From Palaemon carinicauda (lineage: Eukaryota > Arthropoda > Malacostraca > Decapoda > Palaemonidae): 64,000 nt of DNA. The notes below the pieces were generated by a model. It saw only the letters and a list, made by a program, of their open reading frames with translations, ran no database searches and was not told where the DNA came from. Shown one piece after another: positions 19,871 to 29,556 of this stretch (its first letter is position 1; each line of letters opens with the position of its first letter). The DNA is taken from NCBI RefSeq assembly GCF_036898095.1, contig NC_090736.1, positions 15,600,960 to 15,664,959 on the forward strand, read 5' to 3'. A program made the position numbers and the translations under genes.

Positions 19871-20499
19871 GGGAAGAGGTATATCTCCCACGGCACCAAC
19901 CACCTTAGACTCTTCACTTTGCCTGGGAGACCCCTGTGGATGACTATCGCAGATGACGCGACCTCCGTACCGCGACTGTAGCGGGTTGTCTCTTCTAGAG
20001 GAGGAAGCGTAGTGTCTCCAGGCATGAAGCCGAAGCGACGTCCCGGTTCGGGAGAGATGTCGCAGTGTGGTTGCTTGAGTAGTCTGCGCCGTGGGAGAAG
20101 CTCTCCCGGGAGTTCCGTCAGGGGAAGCAGAGGGTCCAGAAACCGTTCTGCGCATAGTCCCAGTGGAGCTCTCCCATTGAAAGGTTGACAGACAACCTGG
20201 TTTTGTTGAGACCCATTGTCCGCAGACAAAAAGGAGGGAAGACGCAGGCGTCGAAGTTGTCCCACCATCACCGGAATGCATCTTGCCAGAGTCTCGGGGT
20301 CTGAGACTGGGGGGAAAACTAGCGGAAGCTTGAGGTTCCAAGCTGTCGCGATCAGGTCCCCCAGACCAGCACTTGCTGGTTACCCAAGGTCAAAGACCCT
20401 TAGGTACACTCTCTCTATGAGGCTCTGCTCGGATAGTCTGAGAGAAACATTCCCCTGCCTGGAATGAGAGAGCCGATGGTGGAATTGAGAGAATCTCAA

Positions 20500-21780
20500 T
20501 CATCCCGGTATCTCTACTGCAAGATGTGAAGGTGTGAAAATGCGTCCCCTGCTGGTTAGCATGAAGTCGACACGCAACGGGGCGACTTGGCAGGAGCGGT
20601 AGGATCTGAAGAGGGGCCAGACTAAGGCCCTTAAGCCTGCCTGAATGATGGAGAGGTATCCTTCAGGTCTTGACCATAGGCCTGGACCGGAACATGCCCC
20701 CCCCCTTTCCTTTGACGAGTCCGAGAACCGCATCAAGAATGTGGGGAAAGGACGAGAATATCCACTACCATCAAGAGGCTCCATAGGTCAACACCCATTG
20801 CAGGTTTAATAGTTCCGCTGGTCCCATAGGGCCAGGGAGTCCGGTTAAACATTGCCTGAAGCCACCGGAACTTGGATCGCCCCACATGGAACTTATCCTG
20901 AGGCGACCGTTCGGACTATAAACGGGTCAATGAGGAAAGAAGAACTAGGAAACGTTCCAAGGTAGGGCTGAAAACTCTGCTTGACTGAGAACAGGTACTG
21001 CGACTCTCCTCAGTCTTGCCACAGTCAACCGAAAGGAAGGCTCGGAGGATGTGGTAACAGAATCTGGCGTCCCCAGGTGGTCACCCATCCAAGTACCGAC
21101 GTTGCTTAACCTCGCTGGACGGACGAGAAGCGGGGTTTCCAACGTGGTAAGGCGGTTGACTCAATATCATGGCCAGATACTCCAGATGTTGAGGCAGAGG
21201 AAGAGAAGGCTCCAAGCAAAATACCATGAGCCCACACTCATGGTCAGCATTCGGAAGCTTTTCCCGGCGCTGAAGAAGGTCGAAACCCGAGCCTACCGGA
21301 GTTGACCAGCCCTCCAAACAGCAGAGGAGGCGGAAGTCTGCACCTGAGCGGCCAAGAGGAAGGCAGGGAGAGTTCTCTGGGGAAACAAACCTGCTATGCC
21401 ACGGCGGGATAGCCACACTGCATCATAAGCAGGAATACTTGCAGTTTAGGCTGAATTCGACGAGCACCTTGGAAGATGGATGGAATGGAAACTGAAAGTA
21501 CCCGTCCTTCCGATCCAGGGTTAAAGGAGTCCTGTCGCCTCGTTACCAGTCTGATCGATTCTGCTGGTCTACGCTGGCCAAAGTTTGTTCGACAAACTTG
21601 ATCAGGGCTGAGAGGTCGACTATGGACATCCCCTCTCAGATCCTTCCTTACAAGAAAGGATCGACTGAGGGGGCCGGGGGTGAAGCCGTCGATGATCCTA
21701 AGGAAGACCTTCGCCTAAGGTATGGATCATTCTGCCCAACCGGGCAACTCTGCTGATGCTATGGCATAGAGGTTCAGAGA
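20500..21780 (-). pseudogene. D reverse transcriptase-RNase H remnant
   Basis: Minus-strand frames with stops preserve RT landmarks: VDLSALIKFVEQTLASV and GYFQFPFHPSSKVLVEF (motif A region, 21470-21640), and PLPQHLEYLAMIL (a later RT motif, about 21165-21230). An AFLSVDCGKTEE-type block follows (about 21000-21045). A 5S rRNA-like segment (21054-21162) lies between the last two blocks. RNase H is only vaguely recognisable towards 20500. Confidence 0.6.
21054..21162 (-). pseudogene. 5S rRNA-like sequence inside D
   Basis: On the minus strand about 109 bp follow the order of an animal 5S rRNA gene: GTCAACCGCCTTACCACG (5' end), TTCTCGTCCG, GTTAAGCAACGTCGG (A-box region), TACTTGGATGGGTGACCACC (intermediate element and C-box) and CTGTT near the 3' end. 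Compared with the family pattern, a short GGTTAG-type piece before TACTTGG is missing and several bases differ, so it is a pseudogene or a 5S-derived SINE head, not a functional rRNA gene. It interrupts the RT remnant of D. Confidence 0.75.
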
Positions 21781-22917
21781 CACTGAATTCGCTGACAGAG
21801 ACGGCAGGCGCGATATCCTTGGCTACTCACAGAGATTGTGCGGGAATGGGCATCGGGAAGCTGTCATTCGGATGAGTAACCTTAAGCATCCTCCCAGCGA
21901 AAAAACCTGCAATCCTAGAGTTCGTGAACTCCTTTTAGGACTATGCCCCCCCGGGGGAGTCTCCCGTGCCATCTGTTCCTGACAGGAGGAAACTGCAATT
22001 GGACACCTTGTCCCAGTTGTCGTAGCCGATAACTTAGGCCGACGTGGTTGAAAGAAAAGGGAGCTGGAGCCCTGCAGAGTCTGGAAGAAAGCGCCTTGGA
22101 GGAGTGAAACCGGAAGTCGATTTACTCCGCACAGCAGATGTTTAAGTCTCTGTCCTTGGGCAAAGACAAAACTCTTCTCAAGGATGGAAGGGTGTCTGAG
22201 GTCGTTGACCTCCACAGATGAGACACCCGAAGGAAGCCTTCAGTCAGTGCGTCCAGATGGTACAACATCGAGCTTGTCCGCAAGTAGATACTTAACGACG
22301 AAAGGCCAAGGTGCCTGAGCTCGAGAGGAGGAAAGTACCCTTGATCTTCCTGTAGCTTCCTTGAACCAAACCTCGGGCCGTAACCGAGGAGGGAAAGAAC
22401 CTGGTAAGCTCCCAGAGGAAGAGGTAAGCAGTCACCCCTTGTCCGATGGAGAAATCTTCAACGGAAAGCCCCCCCGCCAAAAATCCTTCCAGGGCGGGAG
22501 AAGGAGAGAGTACTCGTGCAGGAGAGGGGACCCTCGAGACCGACCTCTTGGGAACCAACTTCGCCCTGGGGGAAGTCACCACGAAGTCCACTCCTCTCTT
22601 TCTCTTCAGCGTAGGAGAGACAGCCGCTGGTTTGTTACCCTGGCCGGTGAGTGCTGGTTCATTAACGCCCGTGCCAGCGGATCAAACCATGTCTGCTGCT
22701 CCAAGGACACAGAGTCCGAAATCCTCGCTAAGGTGAAAGGGATCGGGCGATCCTTTGGAGAGGACACGACGGTTCCTGCCTGAAAAGAAGGTGGGAAGAA
22801 TGCTGTACTGACCTGTCTTCGTCCTGCACTACCAACCTGTGCTTGGATGGAGGTGATCCCGAGTGCCGCCTAGGAGCACGCGTCCCTGCTGCTACCACCG
22901 GCTGTGGAATTCGCCGC

Positions 22918-23130
22918 GAACTATGGTCGCGCGAGGGCGAACGGTCGCGCAAAGGCGAATGGTCGCGCGGGCGCACAGGCGAGTGGTCGCGCGGGCGCGC
23001 AGGCGAGCGGTCGCGAGGGCGCGCAGGCGAGCGATCACGCGGGCGCGCAGGCGAGCGATCGCGCGGGCGCGCAGGCGAGCGATCGCGCGGGCGCGCAGGC
23101 GAGCGATCGCGCGGGCGCGCAGGCGAATGG
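22918..23130. repeat. 24-bp GC-rich minisatellite in D
   Basis: About eight units of CGAGCGATCGCGCGGGCGCG plus CAGG. The unit is eight codons long and encodes RLRARAIA on the minus strand. CpG density is far above the surrounding sequence. Confidence 0.85.
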
Positions 23131-23191
23131 GCGTGACGGCGAGGGATCGTGCTGCCGCGTAGGTGAAGAAGATCGCTGGCGGTAAGCGATG

Positions 23192-23589
23192 GCGAGCAGC
23201 ATGTGTAGGTGAATGATCGCGTGATAGGGTGCGATGGTGATCAGCATCCGCAAGAGGGCGAGCGTTCAGGGTTGTGCGATGAGGAGCAGCATGCGTAAGC
23301 GGGCAATCGTGCAGGGTTGTGCGATGGCGAGCAGCATGCGCAGGTGAATGATCGCGTGAAAGGGTGCGATGGTGATCAGCATCTGCAGGAGGGCGATCGT
23401 TCAGGGTTGTGCGATGAGGAGCAGCATGCGTAAGCGGGCAATCGTTCAGGGTTGTGCGATGGCGAGCAGCATGCGCAGGTGAATGATCGCGTGAAAGGGT
23501 GCGATGGTGATCAGCATCCGCAAGAGGGCGATCGTTCAGGGTTGTGCGATGAGGAGCAGCATGCGTAAGCGGGCAATCGTTCAGGGTTG
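23192..23589. repeat. 135-bp tandem repeat in D
   Basis: Three copies start near 23192, 23327 and 23462, the last cut off at about 23589. The unit is 45 codons, and an open minus-strand frame (22892-23641) runs through all copies (HRTLSRDHSPAHAARH motif in each). Confidence 0.85.
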
Positions 23590-23958
23590 TGCGATGGCGA
23601 TCAGCATCCGCAGTTGAGGGTCGCGCGATGGCGATCAGCATCCGCAGTTGAGGGTCGCGCGATGGCGATCAGCATCCGCAGTTGAGGGTCGCGCGATGGC
23701 GATCAGCATCCGCAGTTGAGGGTCGCGCGATGGCGATCAGCATCCGCAGTTGAGGGTCGCGCGATGGCGATCAGCATCCGCAGTTGAGGGTCGCGCGATG
23801 GCGATCAGCATCCGCAGTTGAGGGTCGCGCGATGGCGATCAGCATCCGCAGTTGAGGGTCGCGCGATGGCGATCAGCATCCGCAGTTGAGGGTCGCGCGA
23901 TGGCGATCAGCATCTGCAGTTGAGGGTCGCGCGATGGCGATCAGCATCCGCAGTTGAG
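23585..23958. repeat. 34-bp tandem array in D
   Basis: About 11 nearly identical 34-bp units (CAGTTGAGGGTCGCGCGATG plus a 14-base remainder, GCGATCAGCATCCG). The length is not a multiple of three, so the array does not keep a coding frame. Near-identity of the units suggests recent expansion. Confidence 0.88.
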
Positions 23959-24039
23959 CTAGTAGCTGGCGAACCATGTTCTTTCAGAAGTGTTGGAGAA
24001 CGTTGGCGTGCCAGCTGTAACACACGTGGGCGATCCGGA

Positions 24040-24160
24040 GATCGCTGGCGAGCTGATGATCGCTGACGAGCTGACGATCGCTGGCGAGCTGATGATCGCT
24101 GACGAGCTGATGATCGCTGACGAGCTGATGATCGCTGACGAGCTGATGATCGCTGACGAG
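24040..24160. repeat. 18-bp tandem repeat in D
   Basis: About seven units of GCTGATGATCGCTGACGA (six codons) with minor variation. Confidence 0.85.
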
Positions 24161-25804
24161 CAGAAGGCTACGCGTGGAAGCCTGCGCAAAGAAGAGTCCT
24201 TGACCCCGACCTGAACCGAAGTTCTAGATCGCGAGGGCGAACGTGGGCGCACAGGGCACGTAACAGGAACCGCAGGGAAGATCATCTTGAAAGCGCTGAC
24301 GAACAGGAGAGCGCTGACGAACAGAAGGGCGCGCAGGGAAACCCTGACACGCAAGGGAAGAACCCCCGTGGGGGCAACCCTTTGCCCCGAAGGGATCGTT
24401 GTCCGCCGGGAGACTGATGTCCGTCGGAAGACCGCTGTCCGTCGGGAAGACCGTTGTCCGTCGGGAAGACCGTTGCCCGTCGGGAGACGAGATTAGACTG
24501 CTGTCCATCTGCACCAAGACGGAAGATCGAGAAAAAGAAGTTGTAGGCTGCAAACGGAGATTCAAAAAGGCGCCTCAAGCACCCTTATAGGGAGATGAGA
24601 GGCCCTTACGACGAGGCGGACGGAGGGCCTTACGGCGAGGGAGGCCAACAGCAACAGCAACAGAAGAAACCTCCGAAGAGGAGTCTCTATGAGTGTACTC
24701 TCTCGCGAACGACAGAGAAACACTTCGTGGAAGAGACTGGTCAGCCAGTGACCTAAAAGGGGCAATCCTCCGAAGAGGAGCCCCTGCAGTTGCCCAGCCC
24801 CTTGAGCGAAACTGCAGGTGCGACCGCTCAGCACCAAGAGCATAGTCGCACGAAAAAAAGGCAAGAGAAGAACCCCCCAAAAGAGGAAAAGCTCAAGCCT
24901 GGACAGGAAAAAACTTCCCTCGGAAGGAAAGTTATCCGCCCAAGGAGGCAAGCCTCCTAACTGTTCTAAAATGAACTGGAGAGCTGTCCGTCGACACGGG
25001 AGTACTACCAGTAGAAGGAGACACGCCCCTGACGACAATACAAGGGGGGAGGCAGCAACAGCCGAATTCCCAGGACTCAACCAGACAGCTCACACCGTTG
25101 CTATATTACAGAAACGAACTAGATCGGTAACTGTAAAAAAATAAAACAAATAATATTAGTACACATTCATTCCCCCGGGAAGGCTCCGAAGAGGAATCCC
25201 GAGGAAAAGGAACAAGAATTACACAACAGGCACGTGCCCTCACAACCACTTACACTCGCGGAAGGAGAGCTGTAACCAAAACAGAATTATAACAATTATA
25301 ATTATGTAACTATGTAATTATGTAATTTAAAAAAAAAGAATGAACACTAAAGAAAAAAACGAAAACCCCGAAAGGAATCGTTCTACAAGCTGAAAAATTA
25401 ACAACTACAATTAGATTCATAAACTAATTGAGACAAAATGTACGGCGTAGCAACCCCACCCACACGGGAAGGAAGCTACAAGGGCGTAGTAAAACATAGT
25501 AAAAGGGTGAACGACCTCAAGAGAGAGAGAGAGAGAAAGACCGAAGTCAAAACTCGATCGCAACCCATAAAATTAGGCCGTGGTGGCCTAACTGCCGAGG
25601 CCTCCACGTAGATATCGTACACTACACACACACATCTGAAAAGGAAACTTACTTATTTCTATACTCAAATATATATACAAACATGAAAACATGTTTACAT
25701 ATATATTGAGTAAAAGAAAAGTAAGCGATTAAGTAAAGACAAAACAGACAATGGCTGCCAAGCGAGGACCAAGACAGAGACGTCTGTCACAGTCCGAGCC
25801 AAAA

Positions 25805-25991
25805 GTGAAAGTGAGTATTCACCTGTGTGTGAGGGGGAGGAGGGGTAGCTAGCTACCACTCCCCTACCCCCCCGCTAACTAGCGCGGGGGTAATACACCC
25901 TCGTTAAATTCTAATGGCTCGCCATTTCAGCTACGCTAAAAGTAATAACCCTTTGTAAATAGCGTGGTTTGTATTTCGGTTACGGAACAAA
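25805..25991 (-). repeat. D right inverted terminal repeat
   Basis: Inverse of 18169-18375; the inner 150 bp show no mismatch. It ends GGAACAAA, followed at once by C sequence CAAAAACTC. Confidence 0.9.
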
Positions 25992-26110
25992 CAAAAACTC
26001 GCGAGCGATCGCCATGAAGGTTGCGGGTGTGCCCACCAGCGCCAACTATCGGCCAGATACCGCATATACATGTAAACAGCCTCAGTTCTTCTCATTCCGC
26101 TGGGTCTCTA
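25992..26110 (+). repeat. C left ITR, inner part
   Basis: Continuation of the C left arm after D (CAAAAACTCGCGAGCGATCG). It is the inverse of 32345-32440. Confidence 0.88.
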
Positions 26111-26138
26111 TCGGGGAGGAAGGGAGGGCCTATAATTT

Positions 26139-26232
26139 ATATATTCACCGGGTAAGTATATTCAAAAATTTATTTTATAATCAAAATATCATTTTTAAAT
26201 ATCAAACTTAGCCGGTGAATATATAATAGCTG
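26139..26232 (+). repeat. C internal complementary region
   Basis: CACCGGGTAAGTATATTC... is the reverse complement of the C left end. It is followed by the reverse complement of the right end, finishing GCCGGTGAATATATAATAGC. Its first half contains a perfect 5' splice-site string, GGTAAGTAT, as in A, E and F. Confidence 0.9.
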
Positions 26233-26624
26233 ATTCACACCCATGGTGGTGGGTAGAGACCAGTATTAATACAATATAGGCGTATATGCTTAGAGTTTTT
26301 GACAGTTATATCATAACAAAACCCAAATAAATATAGGTACCTGGTAAGGAAGCTGACTCTGACGATTACTCTGCCTTGTTAGTCCGCTTTCCTCACGAAG
26401 CCCAGCCATCCTCTCAGGATGCTGAAAGACTCCCAGGAGCTGAAGTATCCAGGGCGACAACCCATACAATAGGACCTCATCAAAACCCTTAATCTGGGCG
26501 CTCTCAAGAAATGACATTTGACCACCCGCCAAATCAAACAGGATGCGAAAGGCTTCTTAGCCTTCCGTACAACCCAAAACAAGATTAAAAACATTTCAAG
26601 AGAAAGATTAAAAGGATATTGGAA

Positions 26625-29273
26625 TTAAGGGAATGTAGTGGTAGAACCCTCACCCACTACTGCACTCGCTGCAACGAATGGACCCAGTGTGTAGCAGTCC
26701 TCATAAAGAGTCTGGACATCTTTTAAGTAAAATGAAGCGAATACCGACTTGCTTCTCCAAAAGGTCGCGTCCATAATACTTCGCAGAGATCTGTTTTGCT
26801 TAAAGGCCACGGAAGTTGCTATAGCTCTTACTTCGTGCGTCTTAACCTTAAGCAAGCAACGGTCTTTTTCACTCAAGTGAGAATGAGCCTCTCGGATTAA
26901 AAATCTAATAAAATACGACAAAGCATTTTTAGACATAGGCAATGATGGCTTCTTAACTGAGCACCACAAGGCCTCAGATCCTCCTCGTAAGGATTTGGTA
27001 CGAGCTAAATAAAACTTAAGAGCTCTAACTGGACACAGTACTCTTTCAAGCTCGTTGCCTACGATCTCTGATAGGCAAGGTATATCAAATGACTTAGGCC
27101 AAGGACGAGAAGGCAGTTCATTTTTGGCCAAGAAACCAAGCTGAAGTGAACATGTGGCTTTATCTGTGGAAAAGCCGATGTTCCTACTGAAGGCATGGAT
27201 CTCACTGACCCTTTTAGCCGAAGCCAAGCACACTAAGAAAAGCGTCTTGAGGGTGAGATCCTTCAGGGAGGCTGAATGTAATGGCTCAAACCTGTCGGAC
27301 ATTAGGAACCTTAGGACCACGTCTAAGTTCCATCCAGGAGTTGCCATACGACGCTCCTTAGAGGTCTCGAAAGACTTAAGGAGATCTTGGAGATCTTTAT
27401 TATTGGAAAGATCTAAGCCTGTATGTCTGAATACAGACGCCAACATGCTTCTGTAGCCCTTAATAGTGGCCGCTGAGAGGGAGCGAACATTTCTCAGATG
27501 TAGGAGAAAGTCTGCTATTTGGGCTACAGAGGTACTGGAAGAGGAAATGGATGATGACTTGCACCAGTCTCTAAAGACTTCCCACTTCGACTGGTATACT
27601 TTGATGGTAGAAGCTCTCCTAGCTCTCGCAATCGCTCTGGCTGCCTCCTTCGAAAAGCCTCGAGCTCTTGAGAGTCTTTCGATAGTCTGAAGGCAGTCAG
27701 ACGAAGCGCGGGGAGGCTTTGATGAAGATCCCTTACGTGGGGCTGCCGTAAGAGATCCATCCTTAGAGGAAGACTCCTTGGAACGTCTACCAGCCATTGA
27801 AGTACCTCTGTGAACCACTCTCTCGCGGGCCAGAGGGGAGCAACCAACGTCAACCTTGTCCCTTCGTGAGAGGCGAACTTCTGCAGTACCTTGTTGACGA
27901 TCTTGAACGGTGGGAATGCGTACGCGTCCAGGTGAGACCAGTCCAGTAGAAACGCATCTATGTGGGTCGCCTCTGGATCTGGGACTGGCGAGCAATAGGT
28001 CGGGAGCCTTTTGGTCAACGAGGTGGCAAAGAGGTCTATGGAGGGTTGACCCCAAGTCACCCAAAGACTCTTGCACACGTCCTTGTGGAGGGTCCATTCC
28101 GTGGGGATCACCTGACCTCTCCGACTGAGACAGTCTGCCAAGACGTTCAAGTCCCCCTGGATGAATCTTGTCAACAGGGAGATGCCTCGATTTTTTGACC
28201 AGATGAGGAGGTCCCTTGCGATGACGAACAGTGTGTGGGAGTGAGTGCCTCCTTGCTTGGAGATGTACGCCAATGCTGTGGTGTTGTCTGAATTGACCTC
28301 TACCACTTTGTTTCGAAGAATGCTCTCGAAACTCATCAAGGCCAAGTGAACCGCTAACAGCTCCTTGCCGTTGATGTGCATGCTCTTCTGATCCGACGTC
28401 CAAAGACCCGAACATTCCCGACCGTCCAGAGTCGCTCCCCAACCCAAATCCGACGCGTCTGAGAACAACACGTGGTTTGGGTTCTTGACTGCCAGGGACA
28501 GACCCTCTCTCAGACTTATGTTGCTGTCCCACCAGTTCAGGCATGCTTTTACTGGCTCGGAGACCGGGATTGACACAGCTTCTAAAGTCTTGCTCTTGTT
28601 CCAGTGTGAGTCTAGATGGAACTGGAGAGGGCGAAGGTGAAGTCTCCCTAGCGAGACAAACTGCTCCAGGGATGACAGAGTCCCTACGAGGCTCATCCAA
28701 CCTCTTACTGAACAACGGTCTTTTTTCAGCATGAGTCGGACTTTGAGCAGGGCTTGCTCTATTCGGGTGGAAGACGGAAAAGCCCGAAAAACTAGACTGC
28801 GAATCTCCATCCCCAAATAGAGAATCGTCTGGGATGGAATCAGTTGAGACTTTTCTAAGTTTACCAACAGTCCCAATTCCTTTGCCAGACCCAACGTCCA
28901 GTGAAGGTCCTGCAGACAGCGATGACGGGACGATGCTCTGAGAAGCCAGTCGTCCAAGTACAGGGAGGCTCGAATTCCCGATAAATGAAGGAATTTTGCC
29001 ACATTCCTCATGAGCCTCGTAAACACGAGAGGAGCAGGGCTGAGGCTGAAGCACAGTGCTCGAAACTGGTACACCACATTCCTGTAAACAAACCTCAGAT
29101 ACGGTTGAGAATCTGGGTGAATAGGAATGTGGAAGTACGCATCCTGCAGGTCGAGAGAGACCATCCAGTCTCCCTCTCTGACCGCTGCTAGGACGGACTT
29201 CGTGGTCTCCATCATAAATTTTGTTTTTGTAACAAAAACGTTGAGCGCACTGACGTCCAGCACTGGCCTCCAA
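26625..29273 (-). CDS. C tyrosine recombinase (long overlapping frame)
   Basis: In this 882-codon open frame the YR occupies about residues 525-882. Catalytic residues by position are R688 (AKRVSEI), H813-x-x-R816 (THEVRA), W839 and Y849 (FASFYL). Residues 1-524 overlap the RT/RNase H gene in another frame (27524-29273 shared) and show no known domain. They remain stop-free and resemble the matching frames of A and E, which may only reflect conservation of the RT beneath. The YR start could instead be internal or reached by frameshift or splicing. Confidence 0.88.
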   Translation of the reverse strand: MEASAGRQCAQRFCYKNKIYDGDHEVRPSSGQRGRLDGLSRPAGCVLPHSYSPRFSTVSEVCLQECGVPVSSTVLQPQPCSSRVYEAHEECGKIPSFIGNSSLPVLGRLASQSIVPSSLSAGPSLDVGSGKGIGTVGKLRKVSTDSIPDDSLFGDGDSQSSFSGFSVFHPNRASPAQSPTHAEKRPLFSKRLDEPRRDSVIPGAVCLARETSPSPSPVPSRLTLEQEQDFRSCVNPGLRASKSMPELVGQQHKSERGSVPGSQEPKPRVVLRRVGFGLGSDSGRSGMFGSLDVGSEEHAHQRQGAVSGSLGLDEFREHSSKQSGRGQFRQHHSIGVHLQARRHSLPHTVRHRKGPPHLVKKSRHLPVDKIHPGGLERLGRLSQSERSGDPHGMDPPQGRVQESLGDLGSTLHRPLCHLVDQKAPDLLLASPRSRGDPHRCVSTGLVSPGRVRIPTVQDRQQGTAEVRLSRRDKVDVGCSPLARERVVHRGTSMAGRRSKESSSKDGSLTAAPRKGSSSKPPRASSDCLQTIERLSRARGFSKEAARAIARARRASTIKVYQSKWEVFRDWCKSSSISSSSTSVAQIADFLLHLRNVRSLSAATIKGYRSMLASVFRHTGLDLSNNKDLQDLLKSFETSKERRMATPGWNLDVVLRFLMSDRFEPLHSASLKDLTLKTLFLVCLASAKRVSEIHAFSRNIGFSTDKATCSLQLGFLAKNELPSRPWPKSFDIPCLSEIVGNELERVLCPVRALKFYLARTKSLRGGSEALWCSVKKPSLPMSKNALSYFIRFLIREAHSHLSEKDRCLLKVKTHEVRAIATSVAFKQNRSLRSIMDATFWRSKSVFASFYLKDVQTLYEDCYTLGPFVAASAVVGEGSTTTFP

Positions 29274-29497
29274 CCTCCCGTATGCTTTGGGACTAGGAAG
29301 AGACGGTTGTAAAATCCCGGTGATTGAAGGTCCGAGACTTTCACCACCGCTCCCTTCTCTAGCAACAGAGACACCTGCTGATGTAGAGCTTGTCTCCTTG
29401 ACTCCTCTCGATACCTGGGAGAGAGGTCTAGAGGAACTGTTACTAGAGGAGGTCTGCGTACAAAAGGTATTTTGTACCCCTCCTTGAGCAACAACAA
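27524..29497 (-). CDS. C reverse transcriptase-RNase H
   Basis: The frame is intact at 657 codons from the first ATG. RT: FYNRLFLVPK near 61-70, motif A D116 and D119 (SLDLQDAYFHIP), catalytic YLDDW at 180-184. RNase H: LFSDASDLGWGATL, HINGKELLAVHLAL, NSDNTTALAYI and LADCLSRRGQ supply the D-E-D-D residues. The reading frame stays open upstream of this ATG (DCPRPQTAVGARL), so translation may begin by frameshift from gag, which stops at 29557 in another frame. It matches A throughout and serves as the reference showing the base lost in A. Confidence 0.9.
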   Translation of the reverse strand: MLLLKEGYKIPFVRRPPLVTVPLDLSPRYREESRRQALHQQVSLLLEKGAVVKVSDLQSPGFYNRLFLVPKHTGGWRPVLDVSALNVFVTKTKFMMETTKSVLAAVREGDWMVSLDLQDAYFHIPIHPDSQPYLRFVYRNVVYQFRALCFSLSPAPLVFTRLMRNVAKFLHLSGIRASLYLDDWLLRASSRHRCLQDLHWTLGLAKELGLLVNLEKSQLIPSQTILYLGMEIRSLVFRAFPSSTRIEQALLKVRLMLKKDRCSVRGWMSLVGTLSSLEQFVSLGRLHLRPLQFHLDSHWNKSKTLEAVSIPVSEPVKACLNWWDSNISLREGLSLAVKNPNHVLFSDASDLGWGATLDGRECSGLWTSDQKSMHINGKELLAVHLALMSFESILRNKVVEVNSDNTTALAYISKQGGTHSHTLFVIARDLLIWSKNRGISLLTRFIQGDLNVLADCLSRRGQVIPTEWTLHKDVCKSLWVTWGQPSIDLFATSLTKRLPTYCSPVPDPEATHIDAFLLDWSHLDAYAFPPFKIVNKVLQKFASHEGTRLTLVAPLWPAREWFTEVLQWLVDVPRSLPLRMDLLRQPHVRDLHQSLPALRLTAFRLSKDSQELEAFRRRQPERLRELGELLPSKYTSRSGKSLETGASHHPFPLPVPL

Positions 29498-29556
29498 AGA
29501 CTCTTGGTCTGCACCCCTCTTCTCCCAGGCCTGCCAGAAGTTGTTCAGTCTGGCCC

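Larger units (their letters stand above)
22640..25080 (-). pseudogene. D gag-position region, repeat-expanded
   Basis: This is where gag lies in the other DIRS elements. Minus-strand frames are RS-, RD- and HR-rich (DHSPLRDRSPSRDHSS near 22928-22973), as in low-complexity parts of gag, but no Cys/His cluster or gag core is recognisable. Much of it consists of tandem repeats (22918-23130, 23192-23589, 23585-23958, 24040-24160), some in multiples of three. I infer a decayed gag. Confidence 0.4.
18169..25991 (-). mobile_element. Element D: non-autonomous DIRS-like element with decayed ORFs and fresh ITRs
   Basis: The 7.8-kb element begins TGACAAATTCG and ends GGAACAAA; its ICR (18425-18523) predicts both ends. 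The inner ITRs (18211-18375 and 25805-25950) match over about 150 bp without a mismatch that I could find. The interior holds broken YR (19010-19870), broken RT/RH (20500-21780) with a 5S-like segment, and a GC-rich minisatellite-laden region where gag should be (22640-25080). The ends are of the Z type. ORF decay with perfect ends, inside intact C, implies transposition by proteins supplied in trans. Confidence 0.85.

Noticed and set aside
22843..23185. Plus-strand ORFs with RSRGRAGE octapeptide repeats
   Set aside because: Reads of the 24-bp array opposite to the coding direction of D; no start context or conserved flanks.
23585..23958. Regular 34-bp repeats that could suggest a CRISPR array
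   Set aside because: Units are directly head-to-tail without spacers, inside a eukaryotic retrotransposon.
24562..25080. 172-codon Leu/Ser-rich ORF in D as a membrane protein
   Set aside because: Composition comes from repeated CTC/TTC/CTT codons in a decayed gag-position region; other frames are equally open and none is conserved elsewhere in the window.
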